A stretch of 64,000 nucleotides of DNA from Hyphomonas johnsonii MHS-2 (GTDB taxonomy: Bacteria > Pseudomonadota > Alphaproteobacteria > Caulobacterales > Hyphomonadaceae), in contig NZ_ARYK01000003.1 in the NCBI RefSeq assembly GCF_000685275.1, forward strand, positions 1-64,000, in the 5' to 3' direction. The notes under the pieces are model-generated. The model saw only the letters and a program-made list of their open reading frames with translations, did no database searches and was not told where the DNA came from. Below are positions 55,603 through 64,000 of the stretch, in pieces. Both the position numbers and the translations under genes were made by a program. The number at the start of each line of letters is the position of its first letter. Position 1 is the first letter of the stretch.

Positions 55603-57036
55603 ATGGGTGCGGATGGGTTCATATCGTTTGAGCGGCAGCCACGCGTAGGGCGTGCCATTCCGGCTGAACCGGAGCCCGATCCGGCATTGGCGGATATGGC
55701 TGCGATGGGGTTTTCACGCAGTCACCCGGAGGGCTCGGCGATCGTCGCAATAACACCAGGGCAGCGTGGTGCCCTGCGCCGGGTGTTCGTCCTGATCGGC
55801 CTCGCCGGCCTTCTGGCGCCGATCATGCTGGTGCGTGGCGCGCTGGCGGCAGGACTCTTCATATTCGGGGCAACGATAGCGTTCCGGCTCGCCATGGTCC
55901 TGTCGGCATCCAGGTCCCGGCCAGCGCAGCAGGTCCGGGATGCCGACCAGGTTCTCTACCCTGTGTACACCATCCTTATCGCGCTGAAGGATGAAGCGGC
56001 GACTGCGCCGCAACTTGCCCGCGCGATCGCGGCGCTGGATTACCCCGCAGACCGGATCGATCTGAAGCTGCTGGTCGAGACGGGAGATGACGATACGCAT
56101 GCCGCCTTGAGGGCGGAAGACTGGCCGATCGGCACCGAATTGCTCGTCCTGCCCCCCGGATTGCCGCAGACGAAGCCGCGCGCCCTTAACTATGGCCTTG
56201 CCCGTGCGAAGGGGGCCTATGTCGTGGTGTACGACGCCGAGGACCGGCCTGACCCGGCCCAGCTGCGCGCCGCCGCGGAAGCCTTTGCGCGCGACCCGGC
56301 GGGCCTGGCCTGCGTGCAGGCGCCGCTCGTTGGCACACATGCGGGGCACAACTGGCTAGCGGGCCAATGGGCGCTCGAATACGCGATCCAGTTCTCGCTG
56401 ATCCTGCCGGCGCTCGCGCGTTTCAGGCTGCCAATTGCACTCGGCGGCACGAGCAACCATTTCCGGCGCGCACGCCTGGTTGAATCTGGCGGCTGGGACG
56501 CATGGAACGTCACCGAGGATGCCGATCTCGGTCTGCGGCTCGCGCGTCTTGGCATGCAGGTCGGTGTGATCTCGCCGCCGACCGAGGAGGCCCCGCCAAA
56601 CCGGATTCCCGTCTGGCTTGGCCAGCGGTCACGCTGGCTGAAAGGATACCTCCAGACATGGTTCGTGCTGATGCGCCATCCACGGGCATCGGCGCGCCAG
56701 ATGGGCGTTGGCGGGTTCGCTGCCATGCAGCTGACGCTTGGGGCGTCCGTTCTCTCGGCATTCGTTCATGGGCCCTGGGCGCTCTGGTGCCTGGTCTGTG
56801 TCATCAGCCCGGACCTGTCGCTCGGGCCGGTCGGCGCCGGCTTGCTTGCGGCTTCCTACGGGGCGTCACTTGTGACCGGGCTTCTGGCACCCCGCCCGAA
56901 GCAGGCGGGCTACGGGTTCGTCCTGCTGACCGCGCCATTCTATTGGCCATTGCAGACCATCGCGATGATGCGCGCCGTGTATGGCCTGCTCCGGATGCCG
57001 CATTATTGGGCGAAGACGCCGCATGCCCCAGTGTGA
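55603..57036 (+). CDS. Family 2 glycosyltransferase (cellulose-synthase-like)
   Basis: 477 residues: N-terminal soluble segment, two membrane helices (about 58-95), a GT2 domain with the nucleotide-binding DAED (near 207), TEDADLGLR (near 308) and QRSRWLKGYLQTW (near 346), then three C-terminal helices. This is the layout of processive inner-membrane transferases that make polysaccharides. The sugar and product are unknown. It lies divergently from the photolyase. No partner polysaccharide genes are seen, and the 28-bp palindrome and DnaA boxes sit upstream. Confidence 0.88.
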   Translation: MGADGFISFERQPRVGRAIPAEPEPDPALADMAAMGFSRSHPEGSAIVAITPGQRGALRRVFVLIGLAGLLAPIMLVRGALAAGLFIFGATIAFRLAMVLSASRSRPAQQVRDADQVLYPVYTILIALKDEAATAPQLARAIAALDYPADRIDLKLLVETGDDDTHAALRAEDWPIGTELLVLPPGLPQTKPRALNYGLARAKGAYVVVYDAEDRPDPAQLRAAAEAFARDPAGLACVQAPLVGTHAGHNWLAGQWALEYAIQFSLILPALARFRLPIALGGTSNHFRRARLVESGGWDAWNVTEDADLGLRLARLGMQVGVISPPTEEAPPNRIPVWLGQRSRWLKGYLQTWFVLMRHPRASARQMGVGGFAAMQLTLGASVLSAFVHGPWALWCLVCVISPDLSLGPVGAGLLAASYGASLVTGLLAPRPKQAGYGFVLLTAPFYWPLQTIAMMRAVYGLLRMPHYWAKTPHAPV

Positions 57037-57140
57037 CCGGGTGGGCCGGGGCGCAGGTTTTCCCGGCGTCAGGCTTGGCGGGCGGCGCGTGCGGAATTAG
57101 GGTTCCTGCAAGATCATGCCCGACCAGAGGAGCCACCAGA

Positions 57141-58355
57141 ATGGCCTATGACGTCACCGAAGACCTCGAAGCGTTCCGCACCGAAACGCGTGACTGGCTG
57201 GAGGCGAACTGCCCGCCATCCATGCGCACGCCGATGGCCGACGACGAAATCGTCTGGGGCGGCAAACGCGGCGAATTCAAGAATCCCGACTCGAAGGTCT
57301 GGCTGGACCGGATGGGTGAAAGAGGCTGGACCGCACCGGAATGGCCTGCTGCCTATGGCGGCGGCGGCCTGACGAAAGAACAGAACCGCGTGCTGCAGGA
57401 AGAGCTGCGCCGCATCAAGGCGCGCCCGGCGCTGTTCTCCTTCGGTCTCTGGATGTTCGGTCCCGCCTTGCTGGAGTTTGGCAACGAGGAGCAGAAGAAG
57501 CGCTTCCTGCCCGACATCGTGAAAGGCAAGACGCGCTGGTGCCAGGGTTATTCCGAACCGGGTGCGGGCTCTGACCTCGCCGGCCTGCAGACCAGGTGCG
57601 AGGACAAGGGCGACCATTACCTGATCAACGGCCAGAAAGTCTGGACGTCGTATGCTGACCAGGCCGACTGGATCTTCTGTCTCGTGCGCACAGACACGTC
57701 GTCAAAGCACGAAGGCATCAGCTTCATCCTGTTCGATATGGAAAGCCCCGGCGTGGAAGCGCGGCCGATCCTGCTGGTCTCCGGGTCGTCTCCTTTCTGC
57801 GAAACCTTCTTCACCGATGTGAAAGTTCCCAAGGACCAGCTGGTCGGGCGGGTGAATGGCGGCTGGGAAATCGCCAAGCGCCTGCTGCAGTTCGAACGCT
57901 CGTCAATCTCGGCTGGCGGATTCGGCGGTACGGGCGGCTCAGGCATCCTGGGCCCGGAAGAATATGCCAAGATCCATGTCGGCACCGACAGTGAGGGGCG
58001 CATCGCCGATGGCGACCTTCGCGGTCGTATTGCGGACCACAAGATGTACGCAAAGGCGTTCAACCTGACCGTCCAGCGCCAGACCGAGCAGGCCAAGGCC
58101 GGCCAGCAGGTTGGTCACACGGCGTCCATCCTGAAATATGGCGCCGCCAAGATGAACCAGGACCGCCATGAACTCCTCATCGAGGCGCTCGGTACTGAAG
58201 GCCTCGGCTGGGAAGGGGAGGGCTTTGACGAGGGCGCGATGAAGGCGACACGCGGCTGGCTGCGCTCGAAGGGCAACTCGATCGAAGGCGGCACCAGTGA
58301 GATCAACCTCAATGTCGTTGCCAAGCGCGTATTGGGCCTGAAAGACCACCAATAG
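57141..58355 (+). CDS. Acyl-CoA dehydrogenase 1
   Basis: 404 residues of the ACAD family. FAD and substrate motifs: WCQGYSEPGAGSDLAGLQ near 134-151 and IEGGTSEINLNVVAKRVLG at the C-terminus. A helical insert near residues 265-290 is longer than in short-chain ACADs. It would oxidise an acyl-CoA to the enoyl-CoA. The ATG at 57141 follows AGAGGAG; a longer upstream frame overlaps the glycosyltransferase gene and is not used. It starts a three-gene unit with the DsbA-fold isomerase and the second ACAD. Confidence 0.93.
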   Translation: MAYDVTEDLEAFRTETRDWLEANCPPSMRTPMADDEIVWGGKRGEFKNPDSKVWLDRMGERGWTAPEWPAAYGGGGLTKEQNRVLQEELRRIKARPALFSFGLWMFGPALLEFGNEEQKKRFLPDIVKGKTRWCQGYSEPGAGSDLAGLQTRCEDKGDHYLINGQKVWTSYADQADWIFCLVRTDTSSKHEGISFILFDMESPGVEARPILLVSGSSPFCETFFTDVKVPKDQLVGRVNGGWEIAKRLLQFERSSISAGGFGGTGGSGILGPEEYAKIHVGTDSEGRIADGDLRGRIADHKMYAKAFNLTVQRQTEQAKAGQQVGHTASILKYGAAKMNQDRHELLIEALGTEGLGWEGEGFDEGAMKATRGWLRSKGNSIEGGTSEINLNVVAKRVLGLKDHQ

Positions 58356-58357
58356 GC

Positions 58358-58984
58358 ATGGCCGCGATCGAATTCTGGTTCGAGTTTGCATCGACGTATT
58401 CCTATCCCGCAGCGATGCGGGTGGAGAAACTCGCCAGCGCGGCGGGGCTCGACGTCGTGTGGAAGCCGTTCCTGCTCGGGCCGCTGCTACATTCGCAACA
58501 GGGCCTGACCGACAGCCCGTTCAACGCCGTCCCTGTGAAGGGAAAATACATGTGGCGTGACCTTGCCCGCGTTTGCGCGAAAGAGGGCCTGCCTCTGGAG
58601 ACGCCAGCCCGGTTCCCGCAGAACGGACTCCTGGCGGCGCGCTGTACGCTCGCGTTGCCGGAAGCGGCGCGCGCAGGATTCATCAAGGCAATCTATTCGG
58701 AGAACTTCGCGCGCGGTGCGCTGATTTCCGAACCGGATGTCGTTGCCCGCGCGATTGAATCCGTTGGTCACGATGCTGAAGCGATCATGGCGCGTGCGGG
58801 AAGTGATGCGACCAAGGCCGAACTCAAGGCCAATACCGGGGAAGCCATTCACCGCGGCGTGTTTGGCTCACCAACCTTCTTTGCCGGAGACGGCGAAATG
58901 TTCTGGGGCAATGACCGGCTGGAAGATGCCGTTGCGTGGCAGGTCGCGCCTCAAGAGATAATGTCCATTGGAGGGACGATATGA
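58358..58984 (+). CDS. 2-hydroxychromene-2-carboxylate isomerase-like protein (DsbA fold)
   Basis: 208 residues with a thioredoxin-fold start (EFWFEFASTYSYPAA; the Ser near residue 12 replaces the CxxC nucleophile and would bind glutathione), an all-helical insert and a C-terminal FGSPTFFAGDGEMFWGNDRL strand that closes the fold. The NahD group isomerises ring-opened aromatics; here, between two acyl-CoA dehydrogenases, its substrate is uncertain. It starts 2 bases after the first ACAD stop, and the second ACAD starts with an ATGA overlap. Confidence 0.82.
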   Translation: MAAIEFWFEFASTYSYPAAMRVEKLASAAGLDVVWKPFLLGPLLHSQQGLTDSPFNAVPVKGKYMWRDLARVCAKEGLPLETPARFPQNGLLAARCTLALPEAARAGFIKAIYSENFARGALISEPDVVARAIESVGHDAEAIMARAGSDATKAELKANTGEAIHRGVFGSPTFFAGDGEMFWGNDRLEDAVAWQVAPQEIMSIGGTI

Positions 58985-60117
58985 GCTTCGTATTGACTGA
59001 AGACCAGGAGATGCTGCGTGACACGGCGCTGGCATTCGTGCGCGATGAGTTGCCGGTGACGCATTTGCGGGCGCTGCGCGACAAGGGCGCCAACGGCCGT
59101 GACGCGGCCACGCGCCAGAAGCTGGCAGAGCTCGGCTTCTTCGGCGTCATCATTCCGGACGAGCCGGGCGGCGAACATTTCGGGCTTGTCGGCTTGGGAC
59201 AGATCCTCGAGGCGCAGGGCCGCACGCTGGCCGCAACGCCTTTGCTGCAAACAGCACTGATCGCTGCGTCCGCCATCCAGCTTGGCGGCAGCAAGGCGAT
59301 GCAGGCCGAATGGCTGCCAAAGATCGCTGCCGGAGAAACCACGTTTGCGCTGGCGCTCGACGAGTCGGCCCACTTCGCGCCGCTGAATGTGGCGACAGAG
59401 GCGGAGAGCAATGGCCAGGGCTATACGCTGAACGGCATGAAGCGCTTCGTTCCCGGCGGACACGACGCGGAGATGTTCATCGTCGTCGCTCGCACATTCG
59501 GGGAAACCGGTGACCGGCACGGCCTCACGCTGTTCCTGGTGCCTGCCAAGACAAAAGGCGTCACGGTCCAGGAACTGAAGACCGTCGATTCGCATGGCGC
59601 AGCGCACGTGACCTTCGACGACGTCATGGTCGGCCAGAACGGCGTCCTCGGCCCCGTCGACGAGGGAGCAGATGTGCTCGAACCGGTGCTCGATCGCGCC
59701 GCCATCGGCATGGCAGCTGAAATGCTCGGATCGTCAGAGGCTGCGTTCGAGATGACGCTTGAATATCTCCAGAGCCGCAAGCAGTTCGGCCAGCTGATCG
59801 GTTCATTCCAGTCGATGCAGCACCGCGCCGCGAAAATGTTCACCGAGATCGAGATGACCCGCTCCTGCGTGGCAGCTGCCCTGGCGGCGGTTGATTCAGG
59901 CAAGGGCGATGTTGCCGAACTTGCGAGCCTTGCCAAGGCGAAGGCCGGCGAGCTGGTTCACCTCGTGTCGAATGAATGTGTCCAGATGCATGGCGGCATC
60001 GGCATGACGGATGTCGCTGATCCCGGGCTCTACATGAAACGGGCGCGCGTTCAGGAAGCGCTATATGGCAGTGCCAGCTGGCATCGCGACCGTTACGCGC
60101 GTCTCCAGGGCTTCTGA
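58981..60117 (+). CDS. Acyl-CoA dehydrogenase 2
   Basis: 378 residues of the ACAD family, slightly shorter than the first. The N-terminal helical domain, the middle beta domain with NGMKRFVPGGHDAEMFIVVART and the C-terminal helices with SRKQFGQLIGSFQSMQHRAAKM and QMHGGIGMTDVADPGLYMKRA are present. The catalytic Glu of the classic family is not obvious at the usual place. Two ACADs in one operon may form a heteromer, as known for some steroid/side-chain ACADs. The ATG overlaps the preceding stop. A terminator follows. Confidence 0.9.
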   Translation: MSFVLTEDQEMLRDTALAFVRDELPVTHLRALRDKGANGRDAATRQKLAELGFFGVIIPDEPGGEHFGLVGLGQILEAQGRTLAATPLLQTALIAASAIQLGGSKAMQAEWLPKIAAGETTFALALDESAHFAPLNVATEAESNGQGYTLNGMKRFVPGGHDAEMFIVVARTFGETGDRHGLTLFLVPAKTKGVTVQELKTVDSHGAAHVTFDDVMVGQNGVLGPVDEGADVLEPVLDRAAIGMAAEMLGSSEAAFEMTLEYLQSRKQFGQLIGSFQSMQHRAAKMFTEIEMTRSCVAAALAAVDSGKGDVAELASLAKAKAGELVHLVSNECVQMHGGIGMTDVADPGLYMKRARVQEALYGSASWHRDRYARLQGF

Positions 60118-60139
60118 GCCTTCAGATTCCAGACATGAA

Positions 60140-60171
60140 AAAGCCGGGCCAGCAATGCTGAGCCCGGCTTT
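60140..60171. terminator. Rho-independent terminator after the ACAD operon
   Basis: AAAGCCGGGC (60140-60149) pairs with GCCCGGCTTT (60162-60171) around a 12-base loop that itself holds AGCA/TGCT. The A and T runs let it also end the convergent DUF2853 gene. Confidence 0.85.
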
Positions 60172-60198
60172 CCTTTGATCCGCAAGCGGATTGGCAGG

Positions 60199-60651
60199 TT
60201 AGCCCTTGAGGACCGAACCCTTTTTCAGAGCCTTGGCGATGAGATAGTACATCACCGGGCGGTGCTTGGCGCGAACCGACTTGCCGTACTTGGCAATGGC
60301 GTCGGCGATAGCCGCGTCAGCCTTGGCTTCGTCGGTGACGCCGAGCTTCTTGGCGATGAAGCCCTTGCGCACGCGTGCGAGTTCTTCCTTGTCGGAAGAT
60401 GCGACGGTCGCTGTATCCGATTTGTAGATGGTTGGGCCGCAGGCTTTCACGGCAGCGTCGAGCAGCGCCATGTCAGGACGGGCTTCGCCGACTTTTTCTT
60501 TCAGGTCGGCGATGTATTTTTCCACCAGCATTTCTTTCGCTGTTGGCGCCTTGGCAGGTGCAGCGATCTTCGGTGCGGCTGCAGCCTTCTTGGCGACAGC
60601 AGGTTTCTTGGCGGCGGGTTTCTTGGTTTTTGGCTTGGTTGCTTTTGCCAT
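60199..60651 (-). CDS. DUF2853 protein with a histone H1-like N-terminal tail
   Basis: 150 residues. The first 38 are Lys/Ala/Pro-rich (KKPAAKKPAVAKKAAAAPK), like the repeats of bacterial histone H1-type proteins such as AlgP. The remaining 110 match DUF2853 (KYIADLKEKVGEARPDMALLDAAVKACGP..., ending RPVMYYLIAKALKKGSVLKG). DUF2853 is of unknown function, about 105 residues in most members. The inference is a DNA- or RNA-binding adaptor. A strong hairpin terminates the gene; the leader is AT-rich. Confidence 0.8.
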   Translation of the reverse strand: MAKATKPKTKKPAAKKPAVAKKAAAAPKIAAPAKAPTAKEMLVEKYIADLKEKVGEARPDMALLDAAVKACGPTIYKSDTATVASSDKEELARVRKGFIAKKLGVTDEAKADAAIADAIAKYGKSVRAKHRPVMYYLIAKALKKGSVLKG

Positions 60652-61173
60652 GGGATTGTCTCCTCAATGGGCCCGGAAGCGGGCGGTTTTTGTCTTACGC
60701 AAACTGACTACACGAATCTCTTGATACGTGGGGTGCTTAAATCGTGATTTCCACAGGGGGGCAACCCCGGCAGCTGAATTAAAGCACACACTCCATTTTT
60801 ATAAAGTCAGTAAACAGAATAAGTTATTTTTCCCTTTGTGGCGCAGATGGCGCAGACGCCCGATAAGATGGTCTGTCCTGGTTCATCCGAAGACAGGTTG
60901 AGTGGAGCCATGTCGGCTTCCGTGATCGCAACGTGTTTGTCTCCTGTTTAGGCAGCCGTCACAGTTGCAGACTGCGAGTGTTGCGCAAAATAATCCGCTG
61001 GCTTGCTTGCCTGATCAGGCTCGGCGCTGCGGGTGGCAGGCGGAGGTGCATCCGATTGATCCTTTCAGGACAGGACGCCTCGGACCGTTGACGCATATCT
61101 TCCCTTGAAGCGATCCCAAGGCGGGCTAGGGTCGCCATCATTCCAACTATTTCTCTCGACTCAGGAAAACGCA
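60652..61173. other. 522-base gene-free region
   Basis: An AT-rich part (60710-60835) lies in the DUF2853 promoter side, including TTATTTTTCCC. A direct repeat TGGCGCAGA (twice, near 60839 and 60848) and an 8-bp palindrome TTGCGCAA (near 60992) are present. No convincing gene, riboswitch or terminator was found. A possible short minus-strand reading frame (60959-61174) lacks a ribosome site. Confidence 0.6.
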
Positions 61174-62778
61174 ATGACGCGACTATTGCCCTTCGGCCTC
61201 ATCCTCTTGTCTGCAATCGGTTTTGCGCTCGCGCTAATGACTGGCCAGCACATGCCGACATGGGTGGTGATCGGAGGCGGGATCGCGTCTCCACTGGCCC
61301 TGCTTGGCATCTACGATGTCATCCAGCGCCCACACGCCTTGTGGCGCAACTTTCCCGTCCTCGCGCATATCAGATGGATCGCGGAAGAACTGCGGCCCTT
61401 CTTCAGGTCCTACATCGTCGAGAACGACACAGAAGGGCGGCCGTTCAACCACGAGCAACGGGCGCTCGTGTACCGGCGCGCAAAGAACGTGTCCTCGGTC
61501 GAGCCCTTTGGCAGCCAGCTTGATATCGACAAGCCGCCTTATGAATGGCTCGCGCATTCGATTGCTGCCAGGCACAATAGCGATGAGTGCCCGCGCGTGA
61601 GCGTCGGCGCGCCGGGAACAGCGCAGCCTTATGCGGCCAGCGTGTTCAATATCTCGGCGATGAGTTTCGGGTCGCTGGGCGCGCATGCGATTGAAGCGCT
61701 GTCGACCGGTGCGAAGAAAGGCGGCTTCTACCACGACACGGGTGAGGGCGGCGTTTCGAAATATCACCGTGCAGGCGGCGGAGATCTCGTCTGGGAGATC
61801 GGCTCTGGCTATTTCGGTTGCCGTGCACGTGATGGCTCGTTCGATGCGGCGCGGTTTGAAGACGTCGCGAAAGACCCCCAGATCAAGATGATCGAGATCA
61901 AGCTCAGCCAGGGCGCCAAGCCAGGGCACGGCGGCGTTCTGCCGGGCGCCAAGGTGACTGCGGAAATTGCCGAGACGCGCGGCATACCGATTGGCGAGAC
62001 GTGCTTCTCGCCGCCCGGGCATTCTGCCTTTTCCACGCCGCTGGAAATGATGGACTTCGTGGCGCGCCTGCGGGACCTGTCCGGTGGCAAGCCGGTTGGT
62101 ATCAAGTTCTGCGTCGGCAATCGCTGGGAGATCCTCGCACTGTGCAAGGCCATGCTCGAGACGGGTATCCGCACGGACTTCATGGTGGTCGATGGCGGGG
62201 AGGGTGGCACAGGCGCCGCACCGGCAGAATTTCTTGACCATGTCGGTGCCCCCCTGCGCCAGGGGCTGGTGCTGACGCGCAACGCGCTGATCGGCACGGG
62301 CTTGAAGGATGATGTCCGGATTGGCTGCTCGGGCAAGCAGACGAGCGCCTTTGCGCTTGCCGCGTCCATGGCACTGGGCGCGGACTGGGTGAACACGGCG
62401 CGCGGGTTCATGTTCTCGCTGGGATGTATCCAGTCGCTCAACTGCCACAACAATACCTGCCCGACCGGAATTGCCACGACCGACAAGAGCCGTCAGCGCG
62501 GCCTGGTCGTCTCGGACAAGGCCGAGCGCGTCTTCAACTATCATCGCAATACGATCAGGGCGCTCATGGAAGTGGTCGGTGCGGCTGGCTGCGAGCATCC
62601 CAGTGAGCTGACGCCGCGCCACATCATGCACCGGGTGACCGAAGACATGGTGAAGCCGGCCCACCGGGCATATGACCTGCTCGAACCGGACGTCCTGCTG
62701 CACGCGCCGGAAACGACCCTGCTTGGCCGGGAATGGGAAATGGCACAGGCAGCCAGTTTCAAGCCGCTCGTTGTGTGA
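61174..62778 (+). CDS. FMN-binding glutamate-synthase-like protein
   Basis: 534 residues. Two N-terminal membrane helices (about 5-48) anchor a glutamate synthase central domain: FNISAMSFGSLGAHAIEAL, the FMN loop VDGGEGGTGAAPAEFLD, and [3Fe-4S] cysteines CIQSLNCHNNTCPTGI. This domain transfers ammonia to 2-oxoglutarate in GltB; the standalone, membrane-anchored form lacks the glutaminase domain and must take ammonia or another donor from elsewhere. The ATG at 61174 follows CAGGAAAAC. Biological role is not known. Confidence 0.85.
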   Translation: MTRLLPFGLILLSAIGFALALMTGQHMPTWVVIGGGIASPLALLGIYDVIQRPHALWRNFPVLAHIRWIAEELRPFFRSYIVENDTEGRPFNHEQRALVYRRAKNVSSVEPFGSQLDIDKPPYEWLAHSIAARHNSDECPRVSVGAPGTAQPYAASVFNISAMSFGSLGAHAIEALSTGAKKGGFYHDTGEGGVSKYHRAGGGDLVWEIGSGYFGCRARDGSFDAARFEDVAKDPQIKMIEIKLSQGAKPGHGGVLPGAKVTAEIAETRGIPIGETCFSPPGHSAFSTPLEMMDFVARLRDLSGGKPVGIKFCVGNRWEILALCKAMLETGIRTDFMVVDGGEGGTGAAPAEFLDHVGAPLRQGLVLTRNALIGTGLKDDVRIGCSGKQTSAFALAASMALGADWVNTARGFMFSLGCIQSLNCHNNTCPTGIATTDKSRQRGLVVSDKAERVFNYHRNTIRALMEVVGAAGCEHPSELTPRHIMHRVTEDMVKPAHRAYDLLEPDVLLHAPETTLLGREWEMAQAASFKPLVV

Positions 62779-62787
62779 GGGCTGAGC

Positions 62788-63621
62788 ATGTGGCTGAAAC
62801 CCGTTCTCGCCGCCATGCTGGCAGCCTGTGGCGTGTTTGCCCTGGCGGTGGTGACGAAACAGCCCTCGCATGCGCGCGCCTGGCAGCCACACCTGTCCCG
62901 GCTGCCCGTCGTCGCGCGGGACGGCGACCGGTTCTCGATCAGCCAGTACCGGTCATGGGCCTATTCCGCAGATGTGCCCGTGTCCGAAACCTGGCATGAA
63001 CTGGCGCCGCACGATATCCGCGATGTCCGCCGGGCATGGTTCGTTGTCGAGCCGCATCCGGGCCTGGCCGTCATGGCGCATACGCTGGTCCTGTTCGAAT
63101 TCGCCGATGACGACCTGATTGGCCTGACAGTCGAGGCGCGCAAGGAAGCCGGCGAGTCCTATTCCGCGCTGCGCGGTGCGCTCAACGCCTTCGAGCTGGT
63201 CTATGAATGGGCCACACCAAGGGACCTGCTGACGCGGCGCGCCGTCATGATGGATCGTGAGCTGTACATGTATCCGCTCGCACTGAGCCAGGATGAGACG
63301 GAAGCCTATCTGGACGGCCTGCTACAGAAGACCGAGGCCATCGAGCGGCGCGCGCGCTTCTACAATACCGCGACGTCGAATTGCACAAATGAACTGGCCA
63401 AGACAGCCGGCCTGTCCTGGGACCCGGCATTCATCCTGACCGGGTATTCCGCGAAGGCGCTGCATCGCATGCGCCGCATCGCGGCGGACGGCGACTTCGA
63501 GTCAGTCAGGGCACACGCGAGAATCGACAGCAGGGTCCGCGATCTTGCGACCCTGCCGGATGCGGCGTTCAATGCGGAATTGCTGAAGGCATCCCGGGAC
63601 ACCTTCGGCCTGGCCCCCTAG
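62788..63621 (+). CDS. DUF4105 (Lnb-type) periplasmic protein
   Basis: 277 residues with an N-terminal signal/anchor (about 1-25) and a domain resembling the periplasmic Lnb/DUF4105 family, including WFVVEPHPGLAVMAHTLVLFEF and FYNTATSNCTNELAK (C near 195), which contains the proposed nucleophile Cys of the family. Homologues are thought to be peptidases/transferases of envelope substrates; no experiment known to me. It starts 9 bases after the FMN protein stop and is co-transcribed with it. Confidence 0.78.
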   Translation: MWLKPVLAAMLAACGVFALAVVTKQPSHARAWQPHLSRLPVVARDGDRFSISQYRSWAYSADVPVSETWHELAPHDIRDVRRAWFVVEPHPGLAVMAHTLVLFEFADDDLIGLTVEARKEAGESYSALRGALNAFELVYEWATPRDLLTRRAVMMDRELYMYPLALSQDETEAYLDGLLQKTEAIERRARFYNTATSNCTNELAKTAGLSWDPAFILTGYSAKALHRMRRIAADGDFESVRAHARIDSRVRDLATLPDAAFNAELLKASRDTFGLAP

Positions 63622-63634
63622 GCGGCCGGACCGT

Positions 63635-64000
63635 TCAGCCTGCGTTGGCTTCGGACTGCAGCAGGATATAGCGCTCGATGCCGATCCGCTCGATCAGGTC
63701 GAACTGCGTTTCCAGGTAGTCGACATGTTCTTCCTCATTGTGGAGGATCTTGCCGAACAGGTCGCGGCTGACATAGTCACGCACCGATTCGGCATGCTCC
63801 ATCGCGTCGCGAAGCAGGGGGATCGCATCGTTCTCCAGTTTCAGGTCGCACTCGAGGATTTCCTGGACCGTTTCGCCGATATGCAGCTTTCCGAGATCCT
63901 GCAGGTTGGGCAGGCCGCCAAGGAACAGGACGCGCTGGATCAACCAGTCGGCATGCTCCATTTCCTCGATGGATTCCTTGTGCTCGTAATCGCCGAGCTT
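63635..64000 (-). CDS. Bacterioferritin, C-terminal part (5' end outside window)
   Basis: The visible part of 121 codons runs off the right edge. Sequence reads KLGDYEHKESIEEMEHADWL and continues through the ferroxidase residues (EEMEHA, then HNEEEHVDYLE), matching the C-terminal two-thirds of bacterioferritin, an iron-storage nanocage subunit with ferroxidase centre. The heme-ligand Met and N-terminus are not visible. It is convergent with the DUF4105 gene. Confidence 0.92.
   Translation of the reverse strand, partial: KLGDYEHKESIEEMEHADWLIQRVLFLGGLPNLQDLGKLHIGETVQEILECDLKLENDAIPLLRDAMEHAESVRDYVSRDLFGKILHNEEEHVDYLETQFDLIERIGIERYILLQSEANAG

Noticed and set aside
60959-61174. 71-codon minus-strand frame in the gap before the FMN protein.
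   Set aside because: No ribosome site, no recognised homologue and it spans the leader of the next gene.

Overview
The window looks like chromosomal DNA of a GC-rich alphaproteobacterium, most plausibly a Hyphomonadaceae-type organism. This is an inference from gene content: a large (about 180 kDa class) NAD-glutamate dehydrogenase, ethylmalonyl-CoA pathway genes (ccr and ecm), an UrcA-family protein, a DUF2853 protein, a serC leader RNA, and one perfect CtrA-type site (TTAA-N7-TTAA). There is no rRNA, recognisable tRNA, CRISPR array, insertion sequence or prophage. Gene density is high, with short intergenic gaps and many ATGA or short overlaps.

Layout. 0-7 kb: a membrane protein with a primase-like zinc ribbon, a fatty-acid desaturase under a CtrA box, a vWA protein, a membrane LuxR-type regulator paired with a DUF4199 protein, a short-chain dehydrogenase, YkvA, YhhN and a TauD-type dioxygenase. 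7.4-13.5 kb: serine biosynthesis (serC leader, serC, serA), a flavodoxin-like oxidoreductase, a PagL-like lipid A deacylase, purA and a YdcH protein. 13.6-17 kb: a 1068-residue MASE1 hybrid kinase. 17-22 kb: ccr and ecm flanking a D-amino-acid-type aminotransferase and a SemiSWEET. 22-32 kb: a protease-RimK fusion, an MFS exporter, a lipoprotein, a PQQ-type sugar dehydrogenase, an aldehyde dehydrogenase, a HerA-like ATPase and an AI-2E-type permease. 32-37 kb: NAD-glutamate dehydrogenase. 37-44 kb: GST, QueG, MtgA with an acidic tail, an MscS channel, SDR, HAD, a lipoprotein and a pterin dehydratase. 44-52 kb: a hybrid kinase, a GNAT-nitrilase fusion, a MarR/OmpR/EnvZ operon divergent from ilvE, a diguanylate cyclase and a 1-Cys peroxiredoxin. 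52-64 kb: SixA, UrcA, photolyase, a family 2 glycosyltransferase, an acyl-CoA dehydrogenase operon, DUF2853, an FMN glutamate-synthase-like protein, DUF4105, and the C-terminal part of a bacterioferritin at the right edge.

How the genes fit together. Several support acyl-CoA and C2 metabolism: ccr and ecm, two acyl-CoA dehydrogenases, a type-2 3-hydroxyacyl-CoA dehydrogenase-like SDR, a multifunctional-enzyme-like SDR and a desaturase. Amino-acid and nitrogen metabolism is represented by serCA, ilvE, the NAD-glutamate dehydrogenase and the class IV aminotransferase. The rest is mostly envelope and signalling. The most unusual material is regulatory DNA in intergenic gaps: a 28-bp perfect palindrome next to an inverted DnaA-box pair (photolyase/glycosyltransferase gap), paired dyads 40 bp apart upstream of the glutamate dehydrogenase, nested dyads upstream of a lipoprotein, and AT-rich tandem sites with a leader hairpin upstream of the UrcA gene. 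I found no clearly new multi-gene system such as a defence island. The best candidates for undescribed biology are these regulatory sites and a few odd domain combinations.
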